Positions 1 through 12,600 of a stretch of DNA of 44,336 bases are shown piece by piece. The notes under the pieces were generated by a model. It did no database searches, had not been told where the DNA came from, and was given only the letters and a program-made list of their open reading frames with translations. Both the position numbers and the translations under genes were made by a program. Source of the stretch: Rouxiella badensis (GTDB taxonomy: Bacteria > Pseudomonadota > Gammaproteobacteria > Enterobacterales > Enterobacteriaceae); contig NZ_MRWE01000040.1 of assembly GCF_002093665.1 (NCBI RefSeq), forward strand, positions 1 through 44,336, read 5' to 3'. Position 1 is the stretch's first letter. Every line of letters begins with the position of its first letter.

Positions 1-145
1 ATCTTAGTGACATTTAAACTACAAGCCTGCCTCTCCCAATCCAGACTTAGAGGTTGCGAAAAAACCGCTATCTTTGTGTGCCGGAGGGGTAAAAAAGCCA
101 TCACACTTCGATTTTATCTCTGTAATAAATAATTCTTTTTAGGAA

Positions 146-176
146 CATAATGGTCTCGCAAGGCATTGTCATTATG
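146..176. repeat. Inverted repeat CATAATG-N17-CATTATG
   Basis: Perfect 7-base arms at 146-152 and 170-176 with a 17-base spacer. The left arm contains the ATG of the small ORF at 150. The size and AT content fit an operator for a dimeric regulator, but a 7-base match in AT-rich DNA can occur by chance. Confidence 0.3.
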
Positions 177-245
177 CTTCGTAGGGTAAAGTCATTGCTA
201 AAACTTATGACGCAAGCGCGTCGGGCAATCCTTAGTACAATGTGA
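150..245 (+). CDS. Possible small ORF, 31-residue basic peptide
   Basis: ATG at 150 follows AGGA (141-144) with a 5-base spacer, a good Shine-Dalgarno arrangement. The 31-codon frame ends with TGA at 243-245. The predicted peptide has several Arg/Lys spaced among Leu/Ile/Met, so it could form a cationic amphipathic helix. No family is recognised. It could be a leader peptide, a small regulatory peptide, or chance. Confidence 0.15.
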   Translation: MVSQGIVIMLRRVKSLLKLMTQARRAILSTM

Positions 246-331
246 ATAAAAATCAAATGTATATCTATTATTTGTCTGTACGCAAGCTGTCATAAATAAC
301 GGGAATGGCGCCAGGGGGAGTGAGTTTTTCT

Positions 332-472
332 ATGCAAAAAATGCAGTTTTGGTCAAAAGGAAATTCAATAAAAATACTGATAATCCCAGCCGTGGCGCGG
401 CCCGTGGCGCATTTTCTCTTATTCGTTAAAGGCATTTCCCCGTATTGTCTAACCCTGCTCGCGAGTGTCTAA
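332..472 (+). CDS. Possible small ORF, 46-residue hydrophobic peptide
   Basis: ATG at 332 follows a strong purine run, AGGGGGAGTGAG (313-324); the core GGGGGAG (314-320) is 11 bases from the ATG, slightly long. The frame ends with TAA at 470-472. After a Lys-rich start the peptide is mostly hydrophobic and could hold one membrane segment. No family is recognised. Translation is unproven. Confidence 0.15.
   Translation: MQKMQFWSKGNSIKILIIPAVARPVAHFLLFVKGISPYCLTLLASV
390..410. repeat. Short direct repeat CCGTGGCGC
   Basis: CCGTGGCGC occurs at 390-398 and again at 402-410, 12 bases apart. This is a small GC-rich island in AT-rich DNA and lies inside the small ORF at 332-472. Function unknown. 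Confidence 0.4.
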
Positions 473-536
473 ATGCAACTCATTTTCATCATGGCTCCCC
501 TCAAAAAAATAAATTAATTTGTCAGCATAATTATGG

Positions 537-566
537 TTGTGATAGAAACTCTAATATGTTTAATAT
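537..566 (+). promoter_or_regulatory. Candidate sigma-70 promoter for the PKS operon
   Basis: TTGTGA at 537-542 as -35 and TAATAT at 561-566 as -10, separated by 18 bases, in AT-rich DNA. Transcription would begin near 573, giving a leader of about 95 bases before the PKS ATG at 667. Other AT-rich hexamers nearby could serve instead. Confidence 0.25.
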
Positions 567-666
567 TAATGAATTGTTGATTTCTATTTAACCTACCGAT
601 GTGCCAAGCGTTGAAGAAGCGATTTGGGAGTGATAGTTACATCAATTTTCGAGAAATTAAAAACAT

Positions 667-3600
667 ATGGATATTGCAATTATCGGCGTTTCCTGTCAGT
701 TCCCTGATGCCAAAAATTACATCGAATTTTGGGGCAATATCGTTAATCACCGTAATTCGGTCACTAAAGTTGCCGCCGTTGATAAAGAAACGGCATCGCT
801 GAGTCGAGAGTCATTACAGTGGCCTGATGCCAGTGAAAATCGATGGGCGGCCTTGGTTAATACCGTGGACGGTTTTGATAACCAATTTTTTGGCATTATT
901 CCCAAAGTCGCTGAAACAATGGATCCGCAGCAGAGGATTATGCTGGAACTTACGTGGTCCTGTTTGGAAGATGCCGGGATAATGCCGTCGACCCTGCGCG
1001 GCAATAAAGTCGGCGTTATTATTGGTGTGTTCAATAACGATTATAAAGAACTCCAGGAAAATGCTAATAATCCAGTCGAGGCGCATCATTCGACAGGAAC
1101 TGCGACCTCCATAATTGCCAACCGTATTTCACATTTCTTTGATTTTCATGGTCCTAGCATTGCTATTGATACCGCCTGTTCAAGTTCGCTAAATGCGATG
1201 CACGCGGCTATTCAGGCAATAAACCAAGGCGACTGTGAAATGGCCATTAGCGGTGGGGTTAATCTCATTTTGACCTCAACCCGGCATCAGTCTTTTGCCA
1301 AAATGGGCATGTTATCGCCTACCGGTGCCTGCCACTCGTTTGATAGCAACGCCGATGGTTATGTCCGTGGGGAAGGGGCCGGCGTTTTATTATTGAAGCC
1401 ACTGGAAAAGGCCTTGGCCGACGGCGATGTCATTCACGGCGTGGTGAAAGGCAGTGCAATCAACCACTGCGGAACGTCGTATACGTTAACGTATCCCAGC
1501 GCCGACGCGCAGGCCGAAGTTATTGTGGCCGCCAATACGCAAGCCGGCGTACCGGTCAACTCCATTGGTTTGGTTGAAGCGCATGGGACAGGCACACCTA
1601 AGGGCGATCCGATTGAATTTGAAGGTCTTACCCAGGCATTTAACGCACTGGCGCAGCAGCAGGGCGTGACGTTGGATGACGCTTTTTGCGGCTTAACCTC
1701 GGTCAAAAGCAACATTGGTCACCTCGAAGCGGCGGCCGGTGTCGCGGGCGTTATTAAGATTTTGCAGGCCTTTAAGCACCGCAAGCTGCCCCCGCTGAGA
1801 AATTTTACCACCCTAAATCCGCGTATCGATGCCGCTTCAACGCCGTTCTATTTCGTTGAACAAGAAAAAGACTGGCAACGCATCGACGCCGCTACGCCGC
1901 GCCGCGCAGGCGTAAGCTCATTTGGCTTTGGCGGAACCAACGCTCACGTTGTGTTGGAGGAAGCGCCAGAACCTGTGCGCCGCAGGCCAGCAAAGGGCAA
2001 ATCTGCCTCGCGCAACGGGTATTTTATTGCGCTTTCTGCCAAAAGCCCGGCGGCGCTGTTACAGCGTCAAAAAGATTTGATCCAATGGCTGCGCGAAAAT
2101 CCTAAAGCCTCGCTCGGTGATGTGAGCGCGACACTGTTAACCCGTCGCGAACATTTTGCTTATCGTTATGGCTGCGTGGGTCAAGATATTCATAATATTA
2201 TCAATGAGTTGGAAAAATCCGTCGCCGAGGGGCCGCTAAGTCTGGAACACCCTGCGGCGGCGGATCAGGCACAAAAAGCCGCAGCCGAAGCTGCCGTTCT
2301 GTTTGAGGCTATCAGTACCACGGACGCCTCTGCGGTAACCCCGCTGTTGCTCAAGATGAGTGAATGCTATGCCCGTGGCGCGACGTTGGATTGGTCGCCG
2401 CTATTCAAGGGTGCTGACCCGCAGTGTGTTGCGCTGCCGACCTATCCGTTTGTTCACGCACCTTTCTGGATAACCCCGAGGGATAATGCAGCCAGTCCGC
2501 AACCTGCACTGCGTGCCCAGCCGCAGCGGGTCGTAAACGTCGGCAGTTCGCGTTATAAGACCGTGCTGCAAAGCGATGAATTTTTTATTGCCGATCACCA
2601 GATTGACGGTCAGGCGATACTGCCGGGCGTGATGTCTCTGGAATGGGTTCGCGCGGCCTTCGCCGATGCGCTGACTCTCGCCGATGCCAGCGCATTAACC
2701 TTCTCTCAGGTGACCTGGTTGCGACCCTTTACCTGTCAGGGTAAGGCGGCGGATATCATTATCCAGCTCGACCCACACCCGTCGGAGGAGCAGCGGTTAT
2801 TCCAGCTCCTCGGCAGCGATGACAAAATTTACTGCCACGGCACGGTGGGTCTTTCCTCAGAGGCGAGGCCCGCAGTGCCGGTGGCGACGATGGCTGACGA
2901 CGCCCGCACGCTTGATGAAACGGCTTGCTATCAGCGGCTCGAAAGTTTGCAGATGTGCTATGGCGCAGGCATGAGGTCGATAAGCCATCTGACGTTTGAT
3001 GAGCATGCCGGCGTCGCCAATTTGACGCTGCCTGCCGCACAGCCTGCCGACTTTATCATTCATCCTTCGATGGCAGACGGTGCCGTGCAGGCCGCCGTGG
3101 TTTGGGTGAGTGAAAAGCTGCGCAGCGGGCAACAGGCGACTGAGCAGGGGCCTTTAGTCATTCCTTTCTCACTGGAAGCACTGGCGTTGTTGCAGCCTTG
3201 CAGCGCAGCGATGACGGCGACCGTTACGCTGGCAGGCGAGACGACGCTGCGTGACGAGGTGATCAAAGTGGATATTCACCTGACAGAAGCCCACAACCCT
3301 GAAAATACCGCTTTGATATTCAAAGGTTTATGCCTGCGCGTGCTCAATGACGGTCTGGCCGCTAAAGAACCGACGAAAACCGTGCAGCGGTCAAACGTTC
3401 CCCCGCAGGGAGCCCACCTTTATCAGCCTCACTGGGTTGAAAAAGCGCTGCCAGAGGCCGATGCATCCGTCGAGCAAATTGTGCTGGTAGGCAGCGAGCA
3501 GGACGTTGAGCGGTTTGCCAGGCTTATCGCGCAGTCGCAGGCGGCGACGCGCATCCAGCGGATCCTGTTTGCCGCCGCGCCCCAGATCAACGCTGACCCA

Positions 3601-6600
3601 CAAACTGCGCGCGTTCGTCCGGGCAACAGCGACGATTTCGTTGCCGCCGTGGACGCACTGCTGGCACAGGGTGCCACCTTCAGGCAGGTGCTTTGGGTGA
3701 GTGCGGAGCTGGCCAATGACGATTTCGCGCTTCGCCTCAGTACCGGTCCTTACAGCCTCTTTGCCCTGACCCAGGCGCTGATGCGCAAGGTCAAGAAAGT
3801 GAATTTTGTGCATTTCCACCAGGCCGACGCGAGCCTGCCAGACGTCGCTGCCATCAGCGGTTTTTACCGTACCCTGCGCGTCGAAAAGCCCGATTATATC
3901 GGCCGCGTGGTTCACTGCGATAATGACTTCAATCTTCACCCGCTGCCGGCGCTTATCTACCGTGAATTCGCCGATGTCTCGAAAGATGCCGACGTGCGCT
4001 ATGTCAAGGGAACGCGTCAGGTGCGCCGATTTGTGGCGGCTGCGAACGCCGCCGGGCTCAACCTTTCAGGCTCAGCGCCTGCGGCTTTGCGTCCGCAGGG
4101 TATTTACCTCATCACCGGCGGAATGGGGGCGTTGGGGCTAATTTTTGCCCGCTTCCTCTGTTCAGCCTACGGCGCAACGGTTTACCTGAGCGGTCGTTCT
4201 GCACTGGATGAATCTCGTCAGCAGCAGCTTGATGCGCTAAGTGAACTGGGCGGTAAGGCGCTGTATGTCGCGTGTGACATTGGCGATGCCGCCAGCGTGC
4301 AGGCGTTGTTAGAAACTATTCGTGCAGCTGGCCATCGCCTGAACGGGATTATCCATTCCGCTGGCGTCATCGAAGATAACTTTATTCTGCGCAAGAGCCG
4401 CGAGGCCTTTGAGCGGGTCGTCACCCCGAAGACCCTCGGGACTTGGTTGCTGGATCAGGCGACGCGCGACCTGCCGCTTGACTTCTTCGTGCTGTTCTCC
4501 TCGGTTACCGGCGTACTGGGTAATATGGGGCAGTGCGATTATGCCTTTGGCAATGCGTTCGAAGATGATTTCTCCCGCGAGCGTAACGCGCGACAGCAGC
4601 GCGGCGAGCGTAGCGGCAAGGCGCTTTCGCTAAACTGGCCGTACTGGAAAGACGGCGGCATGCGTCTTACCGACAAAGAAGAAGGCTTCCTCAAGAACCA
4701 ATTCGGGATTGTCCCCCTGCTGACCGACGACGGTATTGCCGTCTTTAACTATGCGTTGCAAAGCGGGGCGTCACAGATGGTGGTGATGCCGGGAGAGGCC
4801 GCCCGCATCAACGAGGTTCTGGGCGTTGTCGATATTACCCCGTCAGAAGAGGCTGTGCGCGCAGACAGCGGCCAGTCGCAGCAGGACATCGTGATTCGCT
4901 ATTTGTCCGAGCTGTTCGCCAGAAAGTTACAAATCCCGGCGCATTTTGAACGCCATGGTTTCTTCCGTGATTACGGCTTCGATTCGGTGGTGGTGATTGA
5001 GCTGGTCAACGAGCTGAAGAAGACGTTCGGCAGCAGCTTGCCGATGACGTTGTTCTTCGAACATCAGACCATGGAGGAACTGAGCCGCTTCCTGCTGGAA
5101 AACTATGATGAGGTTTGTCGCGGGCTGGTGGGCGCACCTTTAGCGTCTTCTCGGGTTATACCGGCTCAGCGTGCCGCAACGCCTGCCGTTGATTTCGTGC
5201 GCGAAGTTTCTCCCGGCCAGTCGGGTGTGCAGAATAACGATGACGATATCGCGATTGTCGGTATCGCCGGACGTTATCCTGAAGCCGATAGCCTTGAACA
5301 GTTCTGGAATAATTTGGCGCAAGGGCGTGACTGCGTCATCGAGGTGCCTGCCGAGCGCTGGAACGCGCGTTGGTATAAAGAAGGGGCCGCAACGCCTGGG
5401 AAAAGCTACAGCCGTTGGGGAGGATTCCTTTCCGGCGTTGAACGTTTCGATCCGCGTTATTTCAATATTTCGCCGAAAGAGACGGAAATCATGGATCCCA
5501 ACGAGTGGCTGTTCCTCGAGACGGTCACTCACGCGATTGAAGACGCTGGCTACACGGCAGACAAATTGACCCCCTCAACGGCCGGACGTGAAAATCGCGT
5601 CGGCGTGTATGTTGGCATGATGTGGGGAGACTATCAGCTCCACGCCCACGCCAGCCCTGAGGACCAATGGACAACCTCCCATTCATCCTATTGGTCGGTC
5701 GCCAACCGCGTTTCGCATTTCTTTAACTTCTCAGGCCCGAGCATGGCACTGGACACCGCCTGTTCATCCTCCCTGACGGCGATTCACGTTGCCTGTAACG
5801 CCATTCGTAGCGGCGATGTGCCGGTCGCTATCGCCGGTGGCGTCAATCTGTCGCTGCATCCTTACAAATACCACCTGTTATCGAATATGCACTTCCTCTC
5901 CTCGGACGGTCGCTGCCGCAGCTTTGGCGAGGGCGGAACCGGCTACGTACCGGGAGAGGGCGTGGGTGCCGTGGTGCTGAAGCCGCTTTCACAGGCGCGA
6001 AGGGACGGTGACCATATCTATGGCATTATTCGCGGCACCTCGGTCAACCACGGTGGAAAAACGTCAGGCTTTACCGTGCCCAACGCCAAGCGTCAGGCTG
6101 ACCTCATTGTGGATGCGCTGACCACCGCCAAGGTTAATCCGCGTCACATTAGCTACGTTGAGGCGCACGGGACCGGCACCAAACTCGGCGACCCGATCGA
6201 AATCAGCGGCTTGAACAAGGCTTTCTCGATTGCCGGTGACAGCACCAAATACTGTGCCATCGGCTCGGTGAAAGCCAATATCGGTCATCTGGAGGCAGCG
6301 GCGGGCATGTCGGCCCTGACCAAAGTGCTGCTGCAAATGAAACACCAAACGCTGGTGCCGTCCATCCAGTCGAAGGCCGTGAACCCGTTTATTGACTTCC
6401 AGAGCGGACCGTTCCGCATTCAGCAATCGCTGGAGCCGTGGCCGCGTCCGGTTCTTGCCGTGACCGAGTCCAGCGGCTCGACGGTGACCAAAGAAATTCC
6501 TCGCATCGCGGGCATCAGTTCGTTCGGCGCGGGCGGGAGCAACGCGCACCTGATAGTCGAGGAGTACATTGAGCCGAAGGCCGACCCTGCCGACGAGGGA

Positions 6601-9600
6601 AAACCTGCGTTAATCGTGCTTTCTGCCCGTCGTGAAACGGCGCTGCGTACCATGGCCGAACAGCTGGCAGACTTTATGGCACAGCACGCCGACCTCTCGT
6701 TGCAGGACATTGCTTACACCCTACAGGTCGGGCGCGTGGCGCACGAATACCGCGTGGCCTTGGTCGCGGAAGTTGCCGCCGATGCCGTTAACCTGCTGCG
6801 GGCTTATGCCAGACAGCAGCTTTCCGGAATCATGACCGGCCATCGCGACAATGCCCGTCAGGCGACGGACACGCCTCCGCTGGCCGAATGGATCACGCTC
6901 GGCCGCCTCGGCGCGCTGGGCGAAGCCTGGGCCAATGGACACGGGGTTGACTGGGCTCAGCTGCATGCGGCACAGCTGCGCCGCCGCGTTTCATTGCCGG
7001 GCTATGCGTTTCAGCGTCAGGACTGCTGGGCACCGACCTTGCCCGCCGAACGTACTGATTCGTTTTTGCCGGGTGCCGCCGCGCTGCACCCGCTGATCGA
7101 CAGCAATGTCTCCACGCTGGCCTCGCAGGCGTTTCGCAAATCATTACGCGCCAGCGAGTTTTTATTGAACGATCACCGTCTTGGCGATAATCGAATTCTG
7201 CCCGCTGCGGCCTTTATCGAGATGGCATTGAGCGCCAGCGAGCTTGCCCTGCTGGGGAATGTGCTGCCGCAGGCCGGTGCTAAACCTGTGCTGTCGCGAG
7301 TCCATGACCTGACATGGCGTCAGCCTATTCTGGTGAGCGGCGACGCGCTGGAGATTGAGATTGCGCTGACTCCGTCGCAGGGCGGTCTCGATTTTGACAT
7401 CTACCGCCACGAGGGTGAGAAGCGTCATGTCTTCGGCAGCGGTCGCCTGTGTGAAGAGACCGCGCCATCACCAAAACCGGTCGAACTGCAACGCCTGCTC
7501 ACGCGCGGTCAGCTTTACGAGCGTGACGATATTGAGGCGGCTTTTAAACAGCGTGGCTTTAGCTTCGGTCCGGCGTTTCAGGTGATTGAACGCTTGTATA
7601 CGCAGGCCGATGAGGCACTCTCGGAGTTGAAATTCCCTGACTATCTGCAAATCACTCCGCTGGTTCAGCCCTTTATTCTGCCTCCGTCACTTCTCGACGG
7701 CGCATTCCGCACCGCGCTCGGCATCGGTGGTCTTGACGCTGGCGTGAAAACGCTCGAAGTCCCGGTCGCGTTGGCGGGCTTGCAGGTTTGCAAACCGGTG
7801 GCGGGTATCCGCTACGCCTATGCCCGTCGTAACGTCGAGCCTGGCGCGGCGGCGATGACCGCGAGCTACGATATCTGTCTGCTGGACAGCGTCGGTGACG
7901 TGGTGGTCAGCATCACCCGGCTACAAACTCAGGCGGTGCCTCAGTTAGGCATGAAAGTGAGCGCCGTGGCGCAGAGTGCCAAACCTGCGGCTCAGTTTAC
8001 CGCCAGCCCGGTCTCTGCCCAGCCTCTCGCAATATCTTCACGCGAGGCGTTGATTAACACGCTGATTAGCCACGTTATTGATGTCACCAGGCTGGACGCG
8101 GGCGACGTCAGCGCTACCGCGCCGCTCGCGGAATATGGTCTTGATTCGATGATGATCCTGGCCCTAAACGAGCGGTTGTCGAGCGCCTTTGAAAACCTCT
8201 CTCAGACGCTGTTCTACGAGTATCAAGACCTCGCATCGCTGGCCGATTATTTGCTTGAACAACACCCGCAATATGACGCGCCTTTAACGGAGACAGCCTC
8301 GCTGCCGAGCAACGTTAATGCCCCAGTCAGCCGTTCGGTGCGTGACGGCGTGCTGGATTACTTGATTGCTGGCGTGATTGCGGTGACCCGACTCGACGAG
8401 GACGAGGTACAACCGGCCACCGAACTGGCGAATTACGGCCTCGACTCAATGATGATTTTAGCCCTCAACGAGAAGCTGGCAGCCACTTTTGGCGAGGTGT
8501 CGCAAACCCTGTTCTACGAATATCAGGATATCGACTCGTTGGCAGATTTCCTCTGCGAGAGCTATCCGCGGCAGGCCGCAGCCTTGCAGCCAGCGACGGT
8601 TGAGGTGATTGCAACGCCACCGTTGCTGCCAGATAGCGGCCAAGCTGCTACCAATATGGCGGATGCGCAAGAGGTGTCGGCAATCAGCGATAGGCTGTTC
8701 GACAGTCTGGTAACCGCCATCGGTGCGGCAGCGGCAAACTGCTCTGCGCTGATGCCGCTGCATCAATGGCCGCTGGATACCGTCAGCCAGATGCGTTTGC
8801 AGCACGAGCTGGACGCCCGTTTCAATGGCGTCAATGCCCGTTCGGTCTTCCTTTATAACACCCTGGTCGAGTGGGCCATGGCCCTTCAGGCAACGCAGGC
8901 ACCTGCGGTGATGGCGCAGCACCCACAGCCGCCGGTGCAGCCAACGTTGGCGAGCCTGCTTAACGGGTCACGTCTCGATGCCGGTCAGCGCCGTCCCCAG
9001 GGGGCGTCGAATGCGGAAAATACGCAGCACGATATCGCCGTTATCGGGCTAAGCGGCCGTTATCCTGGTGCCAAAAACGTTGAAGAGTTTTGGGCCAATC
9101 TGACCGCGGGCGTAGACAGCGTCACCGAAATCCCGCTGTCCCGCTGGGACTACCGCAAACATTATTCCCCGCAGCGTGGGCCTAAAGACAAGGTTTACAG
9201 CAAGTGGGGCGGTTTTATCGATGATATCGAGCAGTTCGACAGCCAGTATTTTAATATTTCCCCGCGCGAAGCGGAGCTGCTCGACCCTCAGGAACGCCTG
9301 TTTTTACAGACCGCCTGGGAGTGCGTGTCTGACGCGAGCTATTCGCGCCACTCGCTGAGCCAGTCGCGGGTCGGGGTGTATGTCGGTGTGATGTGGGGTC
9401 AGTATCAGTTTATTGAAACCACCGCCGAGCAGTATCAAACCGGCTTCCCGATGTCGTTGCACTCCTCGGTGGCGAACCGGGTGTCATTCTATTTCAATCT
9501 GAATGGCCCGAGCGTTGCGCTCGACACCATGTGTTCGTCGTCACTCACCTCACTGCACATGGCCTGTCAGGCTATTCAGAGCGGCGACTGCAAGATGGCT

Positions 9601-12600
9601 ATCGCCGGTGGCGTCAATCTTATTGTGCACCCGATGAAATACTATCAACTCGGGCAGAGCCAGTTCCTGTCGAGCGACGGTCGCTGCCGCGCCTTTGGTG
9701 AAGGCGGCGACGGCTATGTGCCGGGCGAGGGAATGGGCGCGGTGCTGCTTAAACCCCTGCAACAAGCCCTCGCTGACGGTGACCAAATCTATGGCGTTAT
9801 CAAGGCGACCGCGATTAATCACGGCGGCAAAACCAGCGGCTTTACGGTGCCGAATCAAGCGGCGCAGAGCAACGTTATCAGCAACGCCTTCGAGCGCGCG
9901 GGCTGGGAGCCTGCCTCGGTCGATTACATCGAGGCGCACGGCACCGGCACCATGCTTGGCGATCCTATCGAGATTTCCGGCCTGTCCAAAGCCTTCGCAC
10001 GCATCAACACCGAAAAGGGTATTCAGGGCTTTCCGACGCCGGGTCACTGCCGCATCGGGTCGGTGAAAAGCAACATCGGCCATCTTGAGTCTGCGGCAGG
10101 CATTGCCGGACTGACCAAGATTCTGCTGCAAATGCGCCATCGCCAGTTTGTGCCGTCACTGCATTCACAGACGCTAAACAGCCGAATCAACTTTGAGACC
10201 TCAACCTTCCGCGTGGTGCAATCGCTTGAAGACTGGGCCTCTGCACCGGGTACTCCCCGTCGTGCGGGCCTGAGTGCCTTTGGCGCGGGAGGTTCGAACG
10301 CCTCGGTCTTAATAGAAGAAGCGCCGACGTTATCCGCAAACGCGTTACCTACCGGCGAATCCTACCTGTGGGTTCTCTCGGCGGACAGCGAAACGCGTTT
10401 GTCGCGCTACGTGGAACATATGATTGTCTTCCTCGACAAGGCGGTGAATACCCCTGAGACGGCACCGAGTCTGGCCTCTCTGGCGTTCTCCTCGTTAATC
10501 GGCCGTGAGGCGATGACCGAACGTCTTGCGGTGGTGGCAAGCAGTCTGGGCGATCTGCTCGGCAAGCTTGAGCAATACCGCGACGAGGGAAGCGCGCAAC
10601 AGCTTTTCCGTGGGCGCATCGCGGGCAGTCAAGACCGTCTGGATACTATTCTCGATGGCACGCAGCTCAATGAACTGGTGTCCGGGCTGGTGCAGCAACG
10701 CCAGCTGGTGCGTTTGGGGCGTTTGTGGACCACCACGCTGGATGTCAATTGGCAGCAGTTCGCCAGACCGCTCTGTGATAACCCGGAAACTGCGGGAAGC
10801 GTGCGTCGGGTTTCTTTCCCCCCTCTGCCGCTGATGACGCGGCGTCATTGGCTGGCGCAGCCTTCCGAACAGGCTTTGCAGGGCCGCGTTAACTCGCTGC
10901 ATCCGTTGATTGACGAGAATATCTCAACGCTGTCTCAGCAGAAATTCAGCAAGCAGTTGACCGGTCAGGAAACCTATCTGCGCGACCACCTGATTGGCAG
11001 CGATAAAGCGCGCATGATTCTGCCAGGCTCTGCCTATGTTGAAATGATCCATGCGGCAGGGCAGTTAGCCATTGAAAACGATTGGAAAGTCGCCGCTATT
11101 CGCCACCTGATGTGGATGAACTCCGTCGAGGTGGACGCCGAACCGGTTGAGATAGCTATCGACTTGGTTCATCTGGACGGTGAAAGCGTCAAAGTCGCGG
11201 TAAACAACCTCAACACCGCCGTGCTGTCGGTCGAGGCAGAGTTGGTGTATCGCTCGCAACAGGTCGAGATTGCCGATGAATGGATCGATCTTGACGCGCT
11301 GCGCAGCCGGGGGCTGTTGGAAAACGATCGCGCCGCCCTGTATGCCGAGTTTGCGAAAATGGGCTTCGCCTATGGTCCAAGCTATCAGGTGACCCACGAA
11401 CGCTATCGTTTTGCAGACGCCGCGCTGAGTTATCTGCGCCTGCCTGACTCCGTGTCATCGGCCGATGCGTTTTATCTGCATCCTTCACTGCTGGACGGCG
11501 CACTGCGCACCTGCCTGGCCGTGGGACTGACGCCGGTTGAATACGCGACCCCGATTGTGCCGTTTTATCTTGGCGAACTGGAATTCCGCCATCCGCTTGG
11601 CAGAGAGTGCTACGCCTACGTGACCCGAACGCAGTCGACGGTTACAGACAGCCATGTTCAAAAGCATGACATCACGCTGGTTGATACCGACGGACGGGTG
11701 CTGGCACGCCTGAAAGAGTTTGCGGCACGCCGTCTTGAAAAGGAAACGACTGCAACCCCACGCCCGGCGCAGCAGGACGTACAGTATTATGGCTATGACT
11801 GGCAGCCGTCACCGTTAGCGGCTTCGACGCCGCTCGTTGAGGCGGCGCGGGTTCTGGTACTGGCCGATGATAGCGAACTGGCCGACGCCCTGCGCGAGCT
11901 TTACGGCGAGCGGGGCAGTGTGATTACCGTGACCCACGGCGCTGCCTTTGAGCAGCATGACGTCAGTCGTTTTAGCGTCGATACTCAGTCTCCGTCGAGC
12001 CTTGAGGCACTGTGCGCACAGCTGAAGTCCCAGCAAACGTGGCCGACGCATATCGTGCATGCGGTGGGCGCTGACCTGCATTTTGACCATTTGGTGGAGT
12101 CTGGGATCCCTTCCATACTGCACGCTGGTTTACAGTCGTTACGCCATCTGTTTGTGGCGTTGGAAAAAGCGCAGCCGAGGCAGGTGATGCGCTGTGTGAA
12201 CGTCTATCGCGCACAGTCCTCTCAGGTTGAGCCACAGCATGACGCTATCAGTGGCTATGCGCGTTCGCTGTTGACCATCAATCACCGGTTTGAACTCTTC
12301 ACGCTGCGCAGCGATGCCGATACTGCGGCGGCGCTCGCGACGCAAGTCTATCAGGAATTTGTACAGCGTCTGGCCTCGCTCCCTGGACTTGAGCTGGCTT
12401 ACCGGCAGGGTCAACGCCACCAGCGCCAGCTCACCGAAATCGTGCCGCCGAAAGCCGAGGGCTTGGGGTCTGTCGAACCACTGCCTCTGGTACGCGGCGG
12501 GCATTATTTAATTACCGGCGGTGCGGGCAAGTTGGGGCTGCTGATGGCGCACTATCTGGCGTCTCGTTATCAGGCCCGGGTGGTATTGAGTGGTCGTTCA

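Larger units (their letters stand above)
1..666. other. AT-rich leader region upstream of the PKS gene
   Basis: No recognisable large gene on either strand. The region is clearly more AT-rich than the coding DNA that follows. It contains two tiny ORFs with good ribosome binding sites (150-245 and 332-472), an inverted repeat (146-176), a short direct repeat (390-410), a small dyad GACGC-AAGC-GCGTC (209-222) and a plausible sigma-70 promoter (537-566). No regulator gene, tRNA or insertion sequence is visible. It is probably the cluster's main regulatory region, because every gene up to 42445 lies on the same strand behind it. Confidence 0.6.

Noticed and set aside
599-802. 67-residue ORF beginning before the PKS start
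   Set aside because: It overlaps KS1 in another frame, its second half reads KS codons out of frame, and it has no family pattern.
3391-3939. 182-residue minus-strand ORF inside the PKS gene
   Set aside because: Shadow of high-GC PKS coding sequence; no start signals and the + frame is clearly a PKS.
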